Numbered from the stretch's first letter, positions 49,328-58,771 are shown. The stretch: DNA of 64,000 nt from Actinacidiphila rubida (GCF_900110255.1 NZ_FODD01000026.1:1-64000); one strand, 5' to 3'. Numbers and translations are program-made. Notes: generated from the sequence alone by a model not told the origin.

Positions 49328-51703
49328 ATGAGACTGCCGCCGTTGCCGAGCCTGCTCGGCAGCCACCGATCCGATCTGTCCGCCTCGATCACGGTCTTCC
49401 TGATCGCCGTCCCGCTGTCGCTGGGCCTCGCGCTCGCCACCGGCGCACCCCTGCAGGCCGGTCTGGTCGCCGCCGCGGTGGGCGGGATCGTCGCGGGCTC
49501 GCTGGGCGGTGCCCCGCTGCAGGTCAGCGGCGCCGCCACCAGCCTCGTGGTGGTCACCGCGGGCCTGGTCCACCGCTACGGATGGCGTGCCACGTGCGCG
49601 ATCACAGTGCTGGCCGGACTCGTCCAGCTGCTGCTCGGCGCACTGCGGGTGGCCCGCGCCGCCCTCGCGGTCAGCCCGGCCATCGTGCACGGCATGCTCG
49701 CCGGGATCGGCACGGTCATCGCGGTGGGCCAGCTGCACGTGGTGCTCGGCGGCTCCCCCCAGAGCTCCACCCTCGCCAACATCGCGGCCCTGCCCGGCCA
49801 GCTGGCGCACAGCCACCCCGCGACGCCGTTCATCGGCGCGCTGACCGCGGCGGTCCTGCTCGGGTGGCCGCGGCTGCGCGGGCGGGCCGCCGGGCTGCGT
49901 GCGGTCCCCGCCCCGCTGGTCGCGGTGGGCGTGGCCACAGCGGTGAGCGCCTGGCACACCGTCCCCCGCGTCGTGCTGCCGGAGTGGCGGGCGCCGCTGC
50001 TGCCGCAGCTCCCCGACGGGCCGGTGCTCGGGGTCGCCGCGGCGGTCCTGACCGTGACGCTCGTCGCCAGCATGGAGTCGCTGCTGTCGGCGGTGGCCGT
50101 GGACACGCTGCGGGCCCGGCGTCCCGGGCCGCACGCCCCGCCGGCCCGGCTGGACCGCGAACTGCTCGGCCAGGGCGCCTCCAACGTGCTGTCGGGCCTG
50201 CTCGGCGGCCTGCCGATCGCCGGCGGCGCGATGCGCGGCTCCGCCAACGTCGAGGCGGGCGCCCGCAGCAGGCGGGCCACGATCCTGCACGGCGTGTGGG
50301 TGCTCGCCTGCGCGGGCTTCGCCGCCGGCGCGCTGCGGGCGATCCCGCTGGCGTCGCTCGCCGCGCTCGTCATGGTGGTGGGGGTGCGGATGGTCAGCTT
50401 CGCCCACATCCGGCACGTGCAGCGGCACCGCGAGTTCCCGGTCTACGCGGTCACGCTCGGCGCCGTCGTCCTGTTCGGCGTCCTGGCGGGCGTGGCCGCG
50501 GGCATCGCGGTCGCCGTCGTGCTGGCACTGCACCGCCTGACCCGCACGCGGGTCACCGTCACGGAGGAGCCCGGCTGCCACCGGGTGCGGGTGACCGGCC
50601 AGTTGACGTTCCTGGCCGTGCCGCGGCTGACCCGGGCGTTCGCCCAGGTGCCCCCCGGGGCCAACGCGGTGGTGGAGCTGGACGGCTCGTTCATGGACCA
50701 CGCCGCCTACGAGGCGCTGAGCGCCTGGTGCGGCCGGCACCGCTCGCGCGGCGGCCGCGCGGTGCTGGGCGACGGTGCCGGACGGACGGTCAGCGAACCG
50801 CTGAGCGCCCACGCGTGCCGCCCCTGGACGCCGTGGCGCAACCACCACTGCACCAGGCCCGCACCCAACGGGGCGCCGGCCACCAGCGGCGGTCAACTGC
50901 TCGGCGGGGTCAGCGCGTTCCAGCGCAACACCGCGCCCCTGGTGCGTGCGGAGCTGGCCCGGCTGGCCCACGAGGGCCAGAGCCCGGGGCACCTCTTCCT
51001 CACCTGCGCCGACTCCCGGCTGGTCACCAGCATGATCACGTCGAGCGGCCCGGGCGACCTGTTCACCGTGCGGAACGTGGGCAACATCGTGCCGCCGCCC
51101 GGCGCGGAGACGTCCTGCGACTCGGTGGCCGCGGCCGTGGAGTACGCGGTGGAGGTGCTGCGCGTGTCCGGCATCACCGTGTGCGGGCACTCCGGCTGCG
51201 GCGCGATGCAGGCACTGCTCGGCTCGGACCACGAGCCGGGCGCACGCACGCCGTTGGCCCGCTGGCTGAGCCACGGCCGGCCGAGCCTGGACCGGCTGCG
51301 CCGGCCCTCGTCCACCGGGCCGGGAGGGGTCGCGCTCGCCGGGCGGCCCGTCGCCGACGACGCCGAGCGCCTGGCGCTGGTCAACGTGGTGACGCAGCTC
51401 GACCATCTGACGGTCCATCCGCCCGTCGCCCGCCGGGTCGCCGACGGCTCGCTCCAGCTGCACGGGATGTACTTCCACGTGGCCGAGGCGCAGGCGTACA
51501 TGCTGGACACGGCGACCGGGGTGTTCACCGCCGTCGCCCCCGAGGCGGCCACGGCCTGGCCCGACGACGCGGTGCCGGACGGAACGGCGGCCCGTGACGC
51601 CCCGTCCCAGGTCAGTGCGGACGAGGCCCGGGCCGGCGGCGCACGGCCGCCCGGGGGCGCTCCCGGCAGCCCGGAAACGGAGGGAGCCACCACAAAGGTC
51701 TAA
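49328..51703 (+). CDS. SulP-family anion transporter fused to beta-carbonic anhydrase
   Basis: A 791-residue fusion. Residues 1-430 form the SulP membrane domain (about 12-14 helices, SASITVFLIAVPLSLGLALA, then GGLPIAGGAMRGSANVEAGA). Residues about 430-500 resemble a STAS domain (VRVTGQLTFLAVPRL, VVELDGSFMDHAAYEAL). Residues about 535-740 are beta-carbonic anhydrase with zinc ligands in LTCADSRLV and GHSGCGAMQALLG. Such fusions are thought to move bicarbonate and interconvert it with CO2. The ATG has AAGGAGACGGG upstream. acsA follows on the same strand. Confidence 0.92.
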   Translation: MRLPPLPSLLGSHRSDLSASITVFLIAVPLSLGLALATGAPLQAGLVAAAVGGIVAGSLGGAPLQVSGAATSLVVVTAGLVHRYGWRATCAITVLAGLVQLLLGALRVARAALAVSPAIVHGMLAGIGTVIAVGQLHVVLGGSPQSSTLANIAALPGQLAHSHPATPFIGALTAAVLLGWPRLRGRAAGLRAVPAPLVAVGVATAVSAWHTVPRVVLPEWRAPLLPQLPDGPVLGVAAAVLTVTLVASMESLLSAVAVDTLRARRPGPHAPPARLDRELLGQGASNVLSGLLGGLPIAGGAMRGSANVEAGARSRRATILHGVWVLACAGFAAGALRAIPLASLAALVMVVGVRMVSFAHIRHVQRHREFPVYAVTLGAVVLFGVLAGVAAGIAVAVVLALHRLTRTRVTVTEEPGCHRVRVTGQLTFLAVPRLTRAFAQVPPGANAVVELDGSFMDHAAYEALSAWCGRHRSRGGRAVLGDGAGRTVSEPLSAHACRPWTPWRNHHCTRPAPNGAPATSGGQLLGGVSAFQRNTAPLVRAELARLAHEGQSPGHLFLTCADSRLVTSMITSSGPGDLFTVRNVGNIVPPPGAETSCDSVAAAVEYAVEVLRVSGITVCGHSGCGAMQALLGSDHEPGARTPLARWLSHGRPSLDRLRRPSSTGPGGVALAGRPVADDAERLALVNVVTQLDHLTVHPPVARRVADGSLQLHGMYFHVAEAQAYMLDTATGVFTAVAPEAATAWPDDAVPDGTAARDAPSQVSADEARAGGARPPGGAPGSPETEGATTKV

Positions 51704-51720
51704 ACCACTTTGCGGGCAAC

Positions 51721-51783
51721 CCTTGTCAGGGTGCGCCAGGACTGGTGAGGTAGTGCTGGGACATCTGGGACACCCTGACAAGG
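51721..51783 (+). promoter_or_regulatory. inverted repeat over the acsA ribosome binding site
   Basis: CCTTGTCAGGGTG (51,721-51,733) and CACCCTGACAAGG (51,771-51,783) are a perfect 13-base inverted repeat 37 bases apart. The right arm includes most of the AAGGAG ribosome binding site for the GTG at 51,791. In RNA it would hide the site; in DNA it could be a regulator site. Confidence 0.7.
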
Positions 51784-51790
51784 AGCTGGC

Positions 51791-53749
51791 GTGAGCAGCA
51801 ACGAGAGCCTGGCCAACCTGCTGAAGGAGGAGCGGCGGTTCGCTCCTCCGGCCGAACTGGCCGCCGCAGCCAACGTCACCGAGGCGGCGTACGACAAGGC
51901 CAAGGCCGACCGGCTGGGCTTCTGGGCCGAGCAGGCCCGTCGCCTGACCTGGGCGACCGAGCCCACCCAGACGCTGGACTGGTCCAACCCGCCGTTCGCC
52001 AAGTGGTTCGCCGACGGCGAGCTGAACGTCGCGTACAACTGCGTGGACCGGCACGTGGAGGCCGGCCTCGGCGACCGTGTGGCCATCCACTTCGAGGGCG
52101 AGTCGGGCGACGGCCGCACCGTGACGTACGCGGAGCTGAAGGACGAGGTCTGCCGCGCCGCCAACGGGCTCACCGAGCTGGGCGTGGCCAAGGGCGACCG
52201 GGTCGCGATCTACCTGCCGATGATCCCCGAGGCGGTCGTCGCGATGCTGGCCTGCGCCCGCATCGGCGCCGCGCACTCCGTGGTGTTCGGCGGCTTCTCC
52301 GCGGACGCGGTCGCGTCCCGCATCGACGACGCCGACGCCAAGCTCGTCATCACCGCCGACGGCGGCTTCCGCCGCGGCAAGCCGTCCGCCCTCAAGCCGG
52401 CCATCGACGACGCGGTGTCCCGCACGCCGCAGGTCGAGCACGTCCTCGTGGTCCGCAGGACCGGCCAGGACGTCGAGTGGACCGAGGGCCGCGACGTCTG
52501 GTGGCACGAGCTGACCGCCCGCCAGTCCGCCGAGCACACCCCCGAGGCGTTCAACGCCGAGCACCCGCTCTTCATCCTCTACACCTCGGGCACCACCGGG
52601 AAGCCCAAGGGCATCCTGCACACCTCCGGCGGCTACCTGACGCAGGCCAGCTACACCCACCACGCGGTGTTCGACCTGAAGCCCGAGACCGACGTCTACT
52701 GGTGCACCGCGGACATCGGCTGGGTGACCGGCCACTCGTACATCGTCTACGGCCCGCTCTCGAACGGCGCCACGCAGGTCATCTACGAGGGCACCCCGGA
52801 CACCCCGCACCAGGGCCGGTTCTGGGAGATCGTGCAGAAGTACGGCGTCACCATCCTCTACACCGCGCCGACCGCGATCCGCACGTTCATGAAGTGGGGC
52901 GACGACATCCCCGCGAAGTTCGACCTGAGCAGCCTGCGGGTGCTGGGCAGCGTCGGCGAGCCGATCAACCCCGAGGCGTGGGTCTGGTACCGCGAGCACA
53001 TCGGCGGCGGCCGCACCCCGATCGTCGACACGTGGTGGCAGACCGAGACCGGCGCGATGATGATCAGCCCCCTGCCCGGCGTCACCGAGACCAAGCCCGG
53101 CTCGGCGCAGCGCCCGCTGCCCGGCATCGCCGCCACCGTCGTGGACGACGAGGCCAACGAGGTGCCCAACGGCTCCGGCGGCTACCTGGTCCTCACCGAG
53201 CCGTGGCCGTCGATGCTGCGCACCATCTGGGGCGACGACCAGCGCTACCTCGACACGTACTGGTCCCGCTTCCCGGGCCGCTACTTCGCCGGCGACGGCG
53301 CCAAGAAGGACGACGACGGCGACATCTGGCTGCTCGGCCGGGTCGACGACGTGATGCTGGTCTCCGGCCACAACATCTCCACCACCGAGGTCGAGTCCGC
53401 GCTGGTCTCGCACCCGAAGGTGGCCGAGGCCGCGGTCGTCGGCGCCACCGACGAGACCACCGGCCAGGCGATCGTCGCGTTCGTCATCCTGCGCGGCACC
53501 GCCGAGGACAGCGCCGAGCTGACCTCCGCGCTGCGCGACCACGTCGCCAAGACGCTCGGCCCGATCGCCAAGCCCAAGCGCGTCCTGGTGGTCACCGAGC
53601 TGCCGAAGACCCGCTCCGGGAAGATCATGCGCCGTCTGCTCCGGGACGTCGCGGAGAACCGCGAGCTGGGCGACGTCACCACGCTCACCGACTCCTCGGT
53701 CATGGACCTGATCCAGAGTCGCCTGCCCTCGGCGGCGTCCGAGGACTAG
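51791..53749 (+). CDS. acsA: acetyl-CoA synthetase
   Basis: 652 residues, the usual length. The adenylation motif ILYTSGTTGKPKG, the VDTWWQTETGAMM stretch and the C-terminal KTRSGKIMRRLLR with the lysine that is acetylated for control are all intact. The enzyme turns acetate, ATP and CoA into acetyl-CoA in the cytoplasm. Start GTG with AAGGAG. The inverted repeat over the ribosome binding site suggests post-transcriptional or operator control; acetylation of the lysine is known for the family. Confidence 0.96.
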   Translation: MSSNESLANLLKEERRFAPPAELAAAANVTEAAYDKAKADRLGFWAEQARRLTWATEPTQTLDWSNPPFAKWFADGELNVAYNCVDRHVEAGLGDRVAIHFEGESGDGRTVTYAELKDEVCRAANGLTELGVAKGDRVAIYLPMIPEAVVAMLACARIGAAHSVVFGGFSADAVASRIDDADAKLVITADGGFRRGKPSALKPAIDDAVSRTPQVEHVLVVRRTGQDVEWTEGRDVWWHELTARQSAEHTPEAFNAEHPLFILYTSGTTGKPKGILHTSGGYLTQASYTHHAVFDLKPETDVYWCTADIGWVTGHSYIVYGPLSNGATQVIYEGTPDTPHQGRFWEIVQKYGVTILYTAPTAIRTFMKWGDDIPAKFDLSSLRVLGSVGEPINPEAWVWYREHIGGGRTPIVDTWWQTETGAMMISPLPGVTETKPGSAQRPLPGIAATVVDDEANEVPNGSGGYLVLTEPWPSMLRTIWGDDQRYLDTYWSRFPGRYFAGDGAKKDDDGDIWLLGRVDDVMLVSGHNISTTEVESALVSHPKVAEAAVVGATDETTGQAIVAFVILRGTAEDSAELTSALRDHVAKTLGPIAKPKRVLVVTELPKTRSGKIMRRLLRDVAENRELGDVTTLTDSSVMDLIQSRLPSAASED

Positions 53750-53855
53750 GGGACCAGAACGAGGACCGGCGGCACCGGCGGCACAGTCGGGACCGTCGGG
53801 ACCGTCGGGAGGCGACGTCGGCGCGGACAGCGCGTCGCACCGACACCACCGCGCG

Positions 53856-53887
53856 AGGGGCGCCCGGCCGGAAGGCCGGGTGCCCCT
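53856..53887. terminator. terminator hairpin after acsA
   Basis: AGGGGCGCCCGGCC pairs with GGCCGGGTGCCCCT around GGAA, with one G-U pair. It lies 107 bp past the acsA stop. Confidence 0.75.
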
Positions 53888-53917
53888 CTCATTCGTTCGG
53901 ATCTCATTCGTTCGGAT
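53888..53917. repeat. two tandem copies of a 15-base unit
   Basis: CTCATTCGTTCGGAT is repeated exactly at 53,888-53,902 and 53,903-53,917, right after the acsA terminator and about 65 bp ahead of nhaA. It may be part of the nhaA promoter region or a recent slippage duplication. Confidence 0.7.
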
Positions 53918-53982
53918 CACTCGACGGCGCCCGCGGCCCCCTTCGCGGGAAGACTGAGGGCGAGCCCAGGAGGTCGCCCCCC

Positions 53983-55395
53983 GTGACTGAGCAGCCGCCG
54001 CAGCGATCCGCGCCGGGGCCCGCCCGCCGCGCCGCCACCCTGCTGGGCCGGCTGCCCCTGCCCGAGCGGACGTTCGTGGCCGACGCGCTGCGCACCGAGA
54101 CGGTCGGCGGGGTGCTGCTGCTGGCCGCCGCCGTCGCCGCGCTGATCTGGTCGAACGCCGCGCACCACAGCTACGAGACGGCGAGCGGCGTCCACTTCGG
54201 GCCGTCCGCGATCGGCCTGCACCTGTCGGTCGAGCACTGGGCGGCGGACGGCCTGCTCGCGATCTTCTTCTTCGTCGCCGGGATCGAGCTCAAGCGCGAG
54301 CTGGTCGTCGGCGAGCTGCGCACCCCCGCGGCGGCGGTGCTGCCCGTAGTGGCGGCGCTGTGCGGCATGGCGGTCCCGGCCGTCGTCTACACGATCGCGG
54401 CCTCGTCGGGCGGCGGCGTGCTCAAGGGCTGGGCGGTTCCCACCGCCACCGACATCGCGTTCGCGCTGGCCGTCCTCGCCGTGATCGGCACCGCCCTGCC
54501 CGCCGCGCTGCGCGCGTTCCTGCTCACCCTCGCCGTCGTCGACGACCTGTTCGCCATCCTCATCATCGCGATCTTCTTCACCTCCGAGATCGACTACGCG
54601 GCCCTGATCGGGGCGGCCGGCGGGCTGGTCCTGTTCTGGCTGCTGCTGCGGCGCGAGGTGCGCGGCTGGTACGTGTACGTGCCGCTGGCGCTGGTGATCT
54701 GGGCGCTGATGTACAACAGCGGCGTCCACGCGACGATCTCCGGCGTCGCCATGGGCCTGATGCTGCGCTGCACCCAGCGCCCCGGCGAGGCGCGGTCGCC
54801 GGGCGAGCACATCGAGCACCTGGTGCGGCCGCTGTCGGCCGGGGTGGCGGTGCCGCTGTTCGCGCTGTTCTCCGCCGGGGTGGCGGTGTCGGCCGGCTCG
54901 CTCGGCGACGTCTTCCACCGGCCGGAGACGCTCGGCATCGTGCTGGGCCTGGTGATCGGCAAGCCGCTGGGGGTGTTCGGCGGCACCTGGCTGGCGGCCC
55001 GCTTCACCCGCGCCGAACTGAACAAGGACCTGCGCTGGCCGGACGTGCTGGCCGTGGCCGCGCTGGGCGGTATCGGCTTCACCGTCTCGCTGCTGATCGC
55101 CGAGCTGGCCTTCACCGGCCCCCCGCTCGCCGACGAGGCGAAGGCGGCGGTGCTGGTGGGTTCGCTGATCTCCGCGGTGCTGGCCGCCACGCTGCTGAAG
55201 CTCCGCAACAACACCTACCGGGCGCTGACCGAGTACGAGGAGCGCGACTCCGACGGCGACGGCATCCCCGACATCTACGAGGAGGACCAGCCCGCGTACC
55301 ACCTCAGGATGGCCGAGATGTTCGAACGTCAGGCCGCGGAACACCGCCGCCTCGCCCAACTCGGCCGGGACACCGGCGGCTCTGATGACGCGTAA
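53983..55395 (+). CDS. nhaA: NhaA-type Na+/H+ antiporter
   Basis: 470 residues. The NhaA signature is clear: GLLAIFFFVAGIELKRELVVGEL, AVPTATDIAFALAVLAVIG and the pair of essential aspartates in TLAVVDDLFAILIIAIFF, then HATISGVAMGLML and GIGFTVSLLIAELAF. It exports Na+ in exchange for H+ across the plasma membrane. The C terminus carries a hydrophilic extension with DSDGDGIPDIYEE, a DxDxDG-type calcium-binding-like loop not present in the E. coli protein. GTG start with AGGAGG. Confidence 0.95.
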   Translation: MTEQPPQRSAPGPARRAATLLGRLPLPERTFVADALRTETVGGVLLLAAAVAALIWSNAAHHSYETASGVHFGPSAIGLHLSVEHWAADGLLAIFFFVAGIELKRELVVGELRTPAAAVLPVVAALCGMAVPAVVYTIAASSGGGVLKGWAVPTATDIAFALAVLAVIGTALPAALRAFLLTLAVVDDLFAILIIAIFFTSEIDYAALIGAAGGLVLFWLLLRREVRGWYVYVPLALVIWALMYNSGVHATISGVAMGLMLRCTQRPGEARSPGEHIEHLVRPLSAGVAVPLFALFSAGVAVSAGSLGDVFHRPETLGIVLGLVIGKPLGVFGGTWLAARFTRAELNKDLRWPDVLAVAALGGIGFTVSLLIAELAFTGPPLADEAKAAVLVGSLISAVLAATLLKLRNNTYRALTEYEERDSDGDGIPDIYEEDQPAYHLRMAEMFERQAAEHRRLAQLGRDTGGSDDA

Positions 55396-55413
55396 GGCAT
55401 GATCGGGGGCAGA

Positions 55414-55435
55414 CACGGTACGAACCGGTACCGTG
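55414..55435. promoter_or_regulatory. palindrome ahead of the holin-like gene
   Basis: CACGGTAC and GTACCGTG form an 8-base dyad with a 6-base gap, between the nhaA stop and the ATG at 55,470. It can be an operator or a short terminator for nhaA. Confidence 0.4.
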
Positions 55436-55469
55436 ACCGAACCCACGCAGAACGACGGAGGACGCCGCG

Positions 55470-55964
55470 ATGAGCGCAGCCTCGAACGGTGACGAGCGCA
55501 GCATCGGGCAGCTGTTCGCGTCCGCCACGGCGGAGGTCTCCGCCCTGGTGCACGACGAGATCGCCCTGTTCAAGGCCGAGATCCGACAGGACGCCAAGCG
55601 GGCCGCGGTCGGCAGCGGGCTCGTCGTCGGAGCGCTGGCGCTGGCCCTGTTCGCGGTGCCGATGGGCAGCATGGCCGCCGCGTACGGCATCCACGCGCTG
55701 GGCATCACGCTGGGCTGGTCGTTCCTCATCGTGTTCGGCGCCTACGTCGTGCTGGCGGTGCTCATGGCGCTGATCGCGTACGGCCGGTTCAAGAAGGTGA
55801 AGAAGCCCGAGCGGTCGCTGCACTCGGCGAAGGAGAGCGCGGCGGTGCTGCAGAAGGCCAAGCCGCACCCGCGGCCGGTCGAGCCCGCCGACGCGCGGCC
55901 GGAGCTCACCGGCGCCGGCGGCAAGGCGTCGCGGTCGGCGCTGCCCGGCCCCAAGGGCGAGTAG
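55470..55964 (+). CDS. actinobacterial phage-holin-superfamily-6-like membrane protein
   Basis: 164 residues. The N terminus (SIGQLFASATAEVSALVHDE then IALFKAEIRQDAKRA) is the amphipathic start of this family (DUF1469), followed by two membrane helices (GLVVGALALALFAVPMG and FLIVFGAYVVLAVLMALIAY) and a basic, disordered tail. Despite the holin name these are chromosomal membrane proteins of unknown role. ATG with GGAGG. It shares strand and spacing with the hydrolase gene that follows, but a separate promoter is likely. Confidence 0.85.
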   Translation: MSAASNGDERSIGQLFASATAEVSALVHDEIALFKAEIRQDAKRAAVGSGLVVGALALALFAVPMGSMAAAYGIHALGITLGWSFLIVFGAYVVLAVLMALIAYGRFKKVKKPERSLHSAKESAAVLQKAKPHPRPVEPADARPELTGAGGKASRSALPGPKGE

Positions 55965-56113
55965 CCGCCCCCGCTGGTACGGCCGCCCCCGCCGGTACGG
56001 CCGTCCGGGGCTGTGGCGGCGCGGCGCACGAGGCGGGCGGCCGCGCGACGACCCGAAGGGTGACCGAGGGCGGCTCGCCCACATGGCGGCCCCGGATGTG
56101 ACACGCTCAGAAC

Positions 56114-57061
56114 ATGAACCTCCCCGAGCGGTCGCGCCGTCCGTCCGGCACGGGCATTCCGGTCCCCCGCCCCGAGGGCCCCTGGACCCACCGCGACGTC
56201 GCGGCGAACGGCGCCCGCTTCCACATCGCCGAGCTCGGCGACGGACCGCTGGTGCTGCTCCTGCACGGCTTCCCGCAGTTCTGGTGGACCTGGCGGCACC
56301 AGCTGACGGCCCTGGCCGACGCCGGGTTCCGCGCCGTCGCGATGGACCTGCGCGGTGTGGGCGGCAGCGACCGCACCCCGCGCGGCTACGACCCGGGCAA
56401 CCTCGCGCTCGACGTCACCGGGGTGATCCGCTCGCTCGGCGAGCCCGACGCCGCGCTCGTCGGCCACGACCTCGGCGGCTACCTGGCGTGGACCGCCGCC
56501 GCGATGCGGCCCAAGCTGGTGCGCCGGCTCGCGGTCGCCTCGATGCCGCACCCGCGCCGCTGGCGCACCGCGATGCTCACCGACCTGAGGACCAGCAAGT
56601 CCGGCGGCTACATCTGGGGCTTCCAGCGGCCCTGGCTGCCCGAGCGGCAGCTCGTCGCGGACGACGCGGCGCTCGTCGGCCGGCTGGTGCAGCAGTGGTC
56701 GGGGCCGGGCCTGCCCGACGAGCAGGCGATCGACGTCTACCGGCGCGCGATGCAGATCCCGTCGACCGCCCACTGCGCGATCGAGCCCTACCGGTGGATG
56801 GTGCGGTCGCTCGCGCGGCCCGACGGCATCCAGTTCAACCGGCGGATGAAGCGCCCGGTGCGGGTGCCGACACTGCAGATGCACGGCTCCCTCGACCCGG
56901 CGATGGGCTCGCGGCTCGCGGCGGGCAGCGGCGAGTACGTCGAAGCGCCCTACCGCTGGCGGCTGTTCGACGGCCTGGGGCACTTCCCGCACGAGGAGGA
57001 CCCGGCGGCGTTCTCGACGGAGCTCGTCAACTGGCTGAAGGACCCGGAACCGGATCGCTGA
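56114..57061 (+). CDS. alpha/beta hydrolase, epoxide-hydrolase-like
   Basis: 315 residues. The oxyanion-hole motif LLLHGFPQFWWTW, the nucleophile elbow LVGHDLGGYLAW with Asp as nucleophile, and the catalytic His in GLGHFPHEEDP match soluble epoxide hydrolases and haloalkane dehalogenases. A cap domain lies between (RPWLPERQLVADD). It probably opens epoxides via an ester intermediate; the natural substrate is unknown. Confidence 0.85.
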   Translation: MNLPERSRRPSGTGIPVPRPEGPWTHRDVAANGARFHIAELGDGPLVLLLHGFPQFWWTWRHQLTALADAGFRAVAMDLRGVGGSDRTPRGYDPGNLALDVTGVIRSLGEPDAALVGHDLGGYLAWTAAAMRPKLVRRLAVASMPHPRRWRTAMLTDLRTSKSGGYIWGFQRPWLPERQLVADDAALVGRLVQQWSGPGLPDEQAIDVYRRAMQIPSTAHCAIEPYRWMVRSLARPDGIQFNRRMKRPVRVPTLQMHGSLDPAMGSRLAAGSGEYVEAPYRWRLFDGLGHFPHEEDPAAFSTELVNWLKDPEPDR

Positions 57062-57243
57062 GCCGGGCCCACGGCCGCCCCGGACCTCCCGCAGACCTCC
57101 GGCAGAGCTCCGGCCGGCGCCGGCACACCCACCGCGGACCTACCGGTACGACGATCCGACGATCGTCACATTGCCGGGCGCATACGCCAACTGAGCGATG
57201 ATCCAGCGATTACCGACCGGGAGGCGCGGGCACGTAGCTCGGT

Positions 57244-57420
57244 ATGGGTTGGACGCACGACTACAGTGACGTATCGCGCACGCGCCGCCGGACCACCGCC
57301 GCGGGCACGTACACGGCCATGACACTGCTCCCGCCGGGGCCGAGCCATCTCGGCCTGCACCGCATCCTGGGACGCAGGGCCCGCTGGGTCGGCGCGAGGC
57401 TGCGGCACGTCCGGGACTGA
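57244..57420 (+). CDS. possible 58-residue basic protein
   Basis: An ATG at 57,244 opens a frame reading MGWTHDYSDVSRTRRRT and ending with RARWVGARLRHVRD. It fills the 390-bp gap between the hydrolase and the protease gene. No family resemblance and no strong ribosome binding site; codon third positions are only moderately G/C-biased. It may be spurious. Confidence 0.3.
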   Translation: MGWTHDYSDVSRTRRRTTAAGTYTAMTLLPPGPSHLGLHRILGRRARWVGARLRHVRD

Positions 57421-57453
57421 CACCCGGCCCACCGCGTCACCGCGGCTCCCGCG

Positions 57454-58662
57454 TCACAACGCGCAACCCTCGCTGTCCACCTGCCGGTCCGCGGCCTGTC
57501 CCGCGGTCACGTCCGGCGCGACCTCGTCGGCGGTCAGCGCGTACCCGGTGTTGGCGTCGTCCAGGGACTTGGCGAAGACCACGCCCGCGACCTGCCCGTC
57601 CGGCGTGAGCAGCGGTCCGCCCGAGTTGCCCTGACGCACCAGGGTGTACAGGGAGTACACGTCGCGGTGCACGGTCCCGCGCCGGTAGATGTCCGGGCCG
57701 TTGGCCTCGATCCGGCCACGGATGCGGGCCGCCCGCACGTCGAACGCGCCGTTCTCCGGGAAGCCGGCGACGATCGCGTCGTCCTTGGACCGCGAGTCGG
57801 TGGTGGCGAAGTGCAGGGCGGGCGCGTCCAGGCCCGGCACGTCGAGGATCGCGATGTCGCGCTGCCAGTCGTACAGGACGACGCGCGCGTCGTGCAGCCG
57901 GCCCTTGCCGCCGACCTGCACGGTGGGCTCGCTCACGCCGCCGACGACGTGCGCGTTGGTCATCACGTGGTCCTTGGCGAAGACGAAGCCCGAGCCCTCC
58001 AGGACCTTCCCGCAGCCGGGCGCGGTGCCGACCACCTTGACGATGCTGCGCTTGGCGCGGTCGACCACCGGGTTGTTCACCAGGGTCGGGTCGGGCGCGG
58101 GCACCGACGTGATCGGCTCGGAGCCGAAGGTGCCGAAGACCTGCGGCAGGCCGTTCTGCGCGAGGGTGGTGCTGAAGTCGTTGAACCAGGTGTCGGCCTG
58201 GGCGGGGACCACCTTGGAGACCCCGAGCAGCACCTTCGAGGACCGCACCTCGCGGCCTATCGTCGGCAGCGTCGTCGTCGCCAGCGCGCTGCCGATCAGC
58301 CAGGCCACCAGCAGCATCGCCATCACGTTGACGAGCGCGCCGCCGCCGGCGTCCAGCGCCCGCGCGGGCGACCAGGTGATCCTGGTGCGCACCTTGCCGC
58401 CCAGGTGGGTGGTGAACGCCTGACCGACCGACGCGCACACGATGACCAGCGCCACCGCGGTCATCACCGCGACCGAGCCGGGGGTGGCGCCGTCCGTCGC
58501 CTTGTCCCAGATCAGCGGGAGCAGGTAGACCGCGGCGAGCCCGCCGCCCAGGAAGCCCGTCACCGACAGGATGCCGACGACGAAACCCTGGCGGTAGCCG
58601 ACCACCGCGAACCATGCGGCGGCGAGGATGAGCAGGAAGTCCAGCACGTTCACGGGGAACAC
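57454..58662 (-). CDS. MarP-like membrane serine protease
   Basis: About 400 residues. Four N-terminal membrane helices have the CvpA-like layout (VLDFLLILAAAWFAVVGYRQ, LLPLIWDK, VALVIVCASVGQAF). The outer domain is a trypsin-like protease with catalytic His in MTNAHVVGG, Asp in RDIAILDV and Ser in RQGNSGGPLL. The same layout is found in mycobacterial MarP, a periplasmic protease needed for resistance to acid and oxidative stress. Two cysteines (APGCGKVL and the C-terminal SEGCAL) may form the redox-linked pair seen in MarP. GTG 58,662 or 58,653 are both possible starts. Confidence 0.9.
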   Translation of the reverse strand: MFPVNVLDFLLILAAAWFAVVGYRQGFVVGILSVTGFLGGGLAAVYLLPLIWDKATDGATPGSVAVMTAVALVIVCASVGQAFTTHLGGKVRTRITWSPARALDAGGGALVNVMAMLLVAWLIGSALATTTLPTIGREVRSSKVLLGVSKVVPAQADTWFNDFSTTLAQNGLPQVFGTFGSEPITSVPAPDPTLVNNPVVDRAKRSIVKVVGTAPGCGKVLEGSGFVFAKDHVMTNAHVVGGVSEPTVQVGGKGRLHDARVVLYDWQRDIAILDVPGLDAPALHFATTDSRSKDDAIVAGFPENGAFDVRAARIRGRIEANGPDIYRRGTVHRDVYSLYTLVRQGNSGGPLLTPDGQVAGVVFAKSLDDANTGYALTADEVAPDVTAGQAADRQVDSEGCAL

Positions 58663-58771
58663 GTTCTCATGACCGGCTGAGGACGCGGGACCGTAACGGC
58701 GCTACGGGCGCCGTCGTGATCCCTTCCCCCGGCCCTCCCGCCCCTCCCGGAACCTCGGCGGCCCACCCCGT

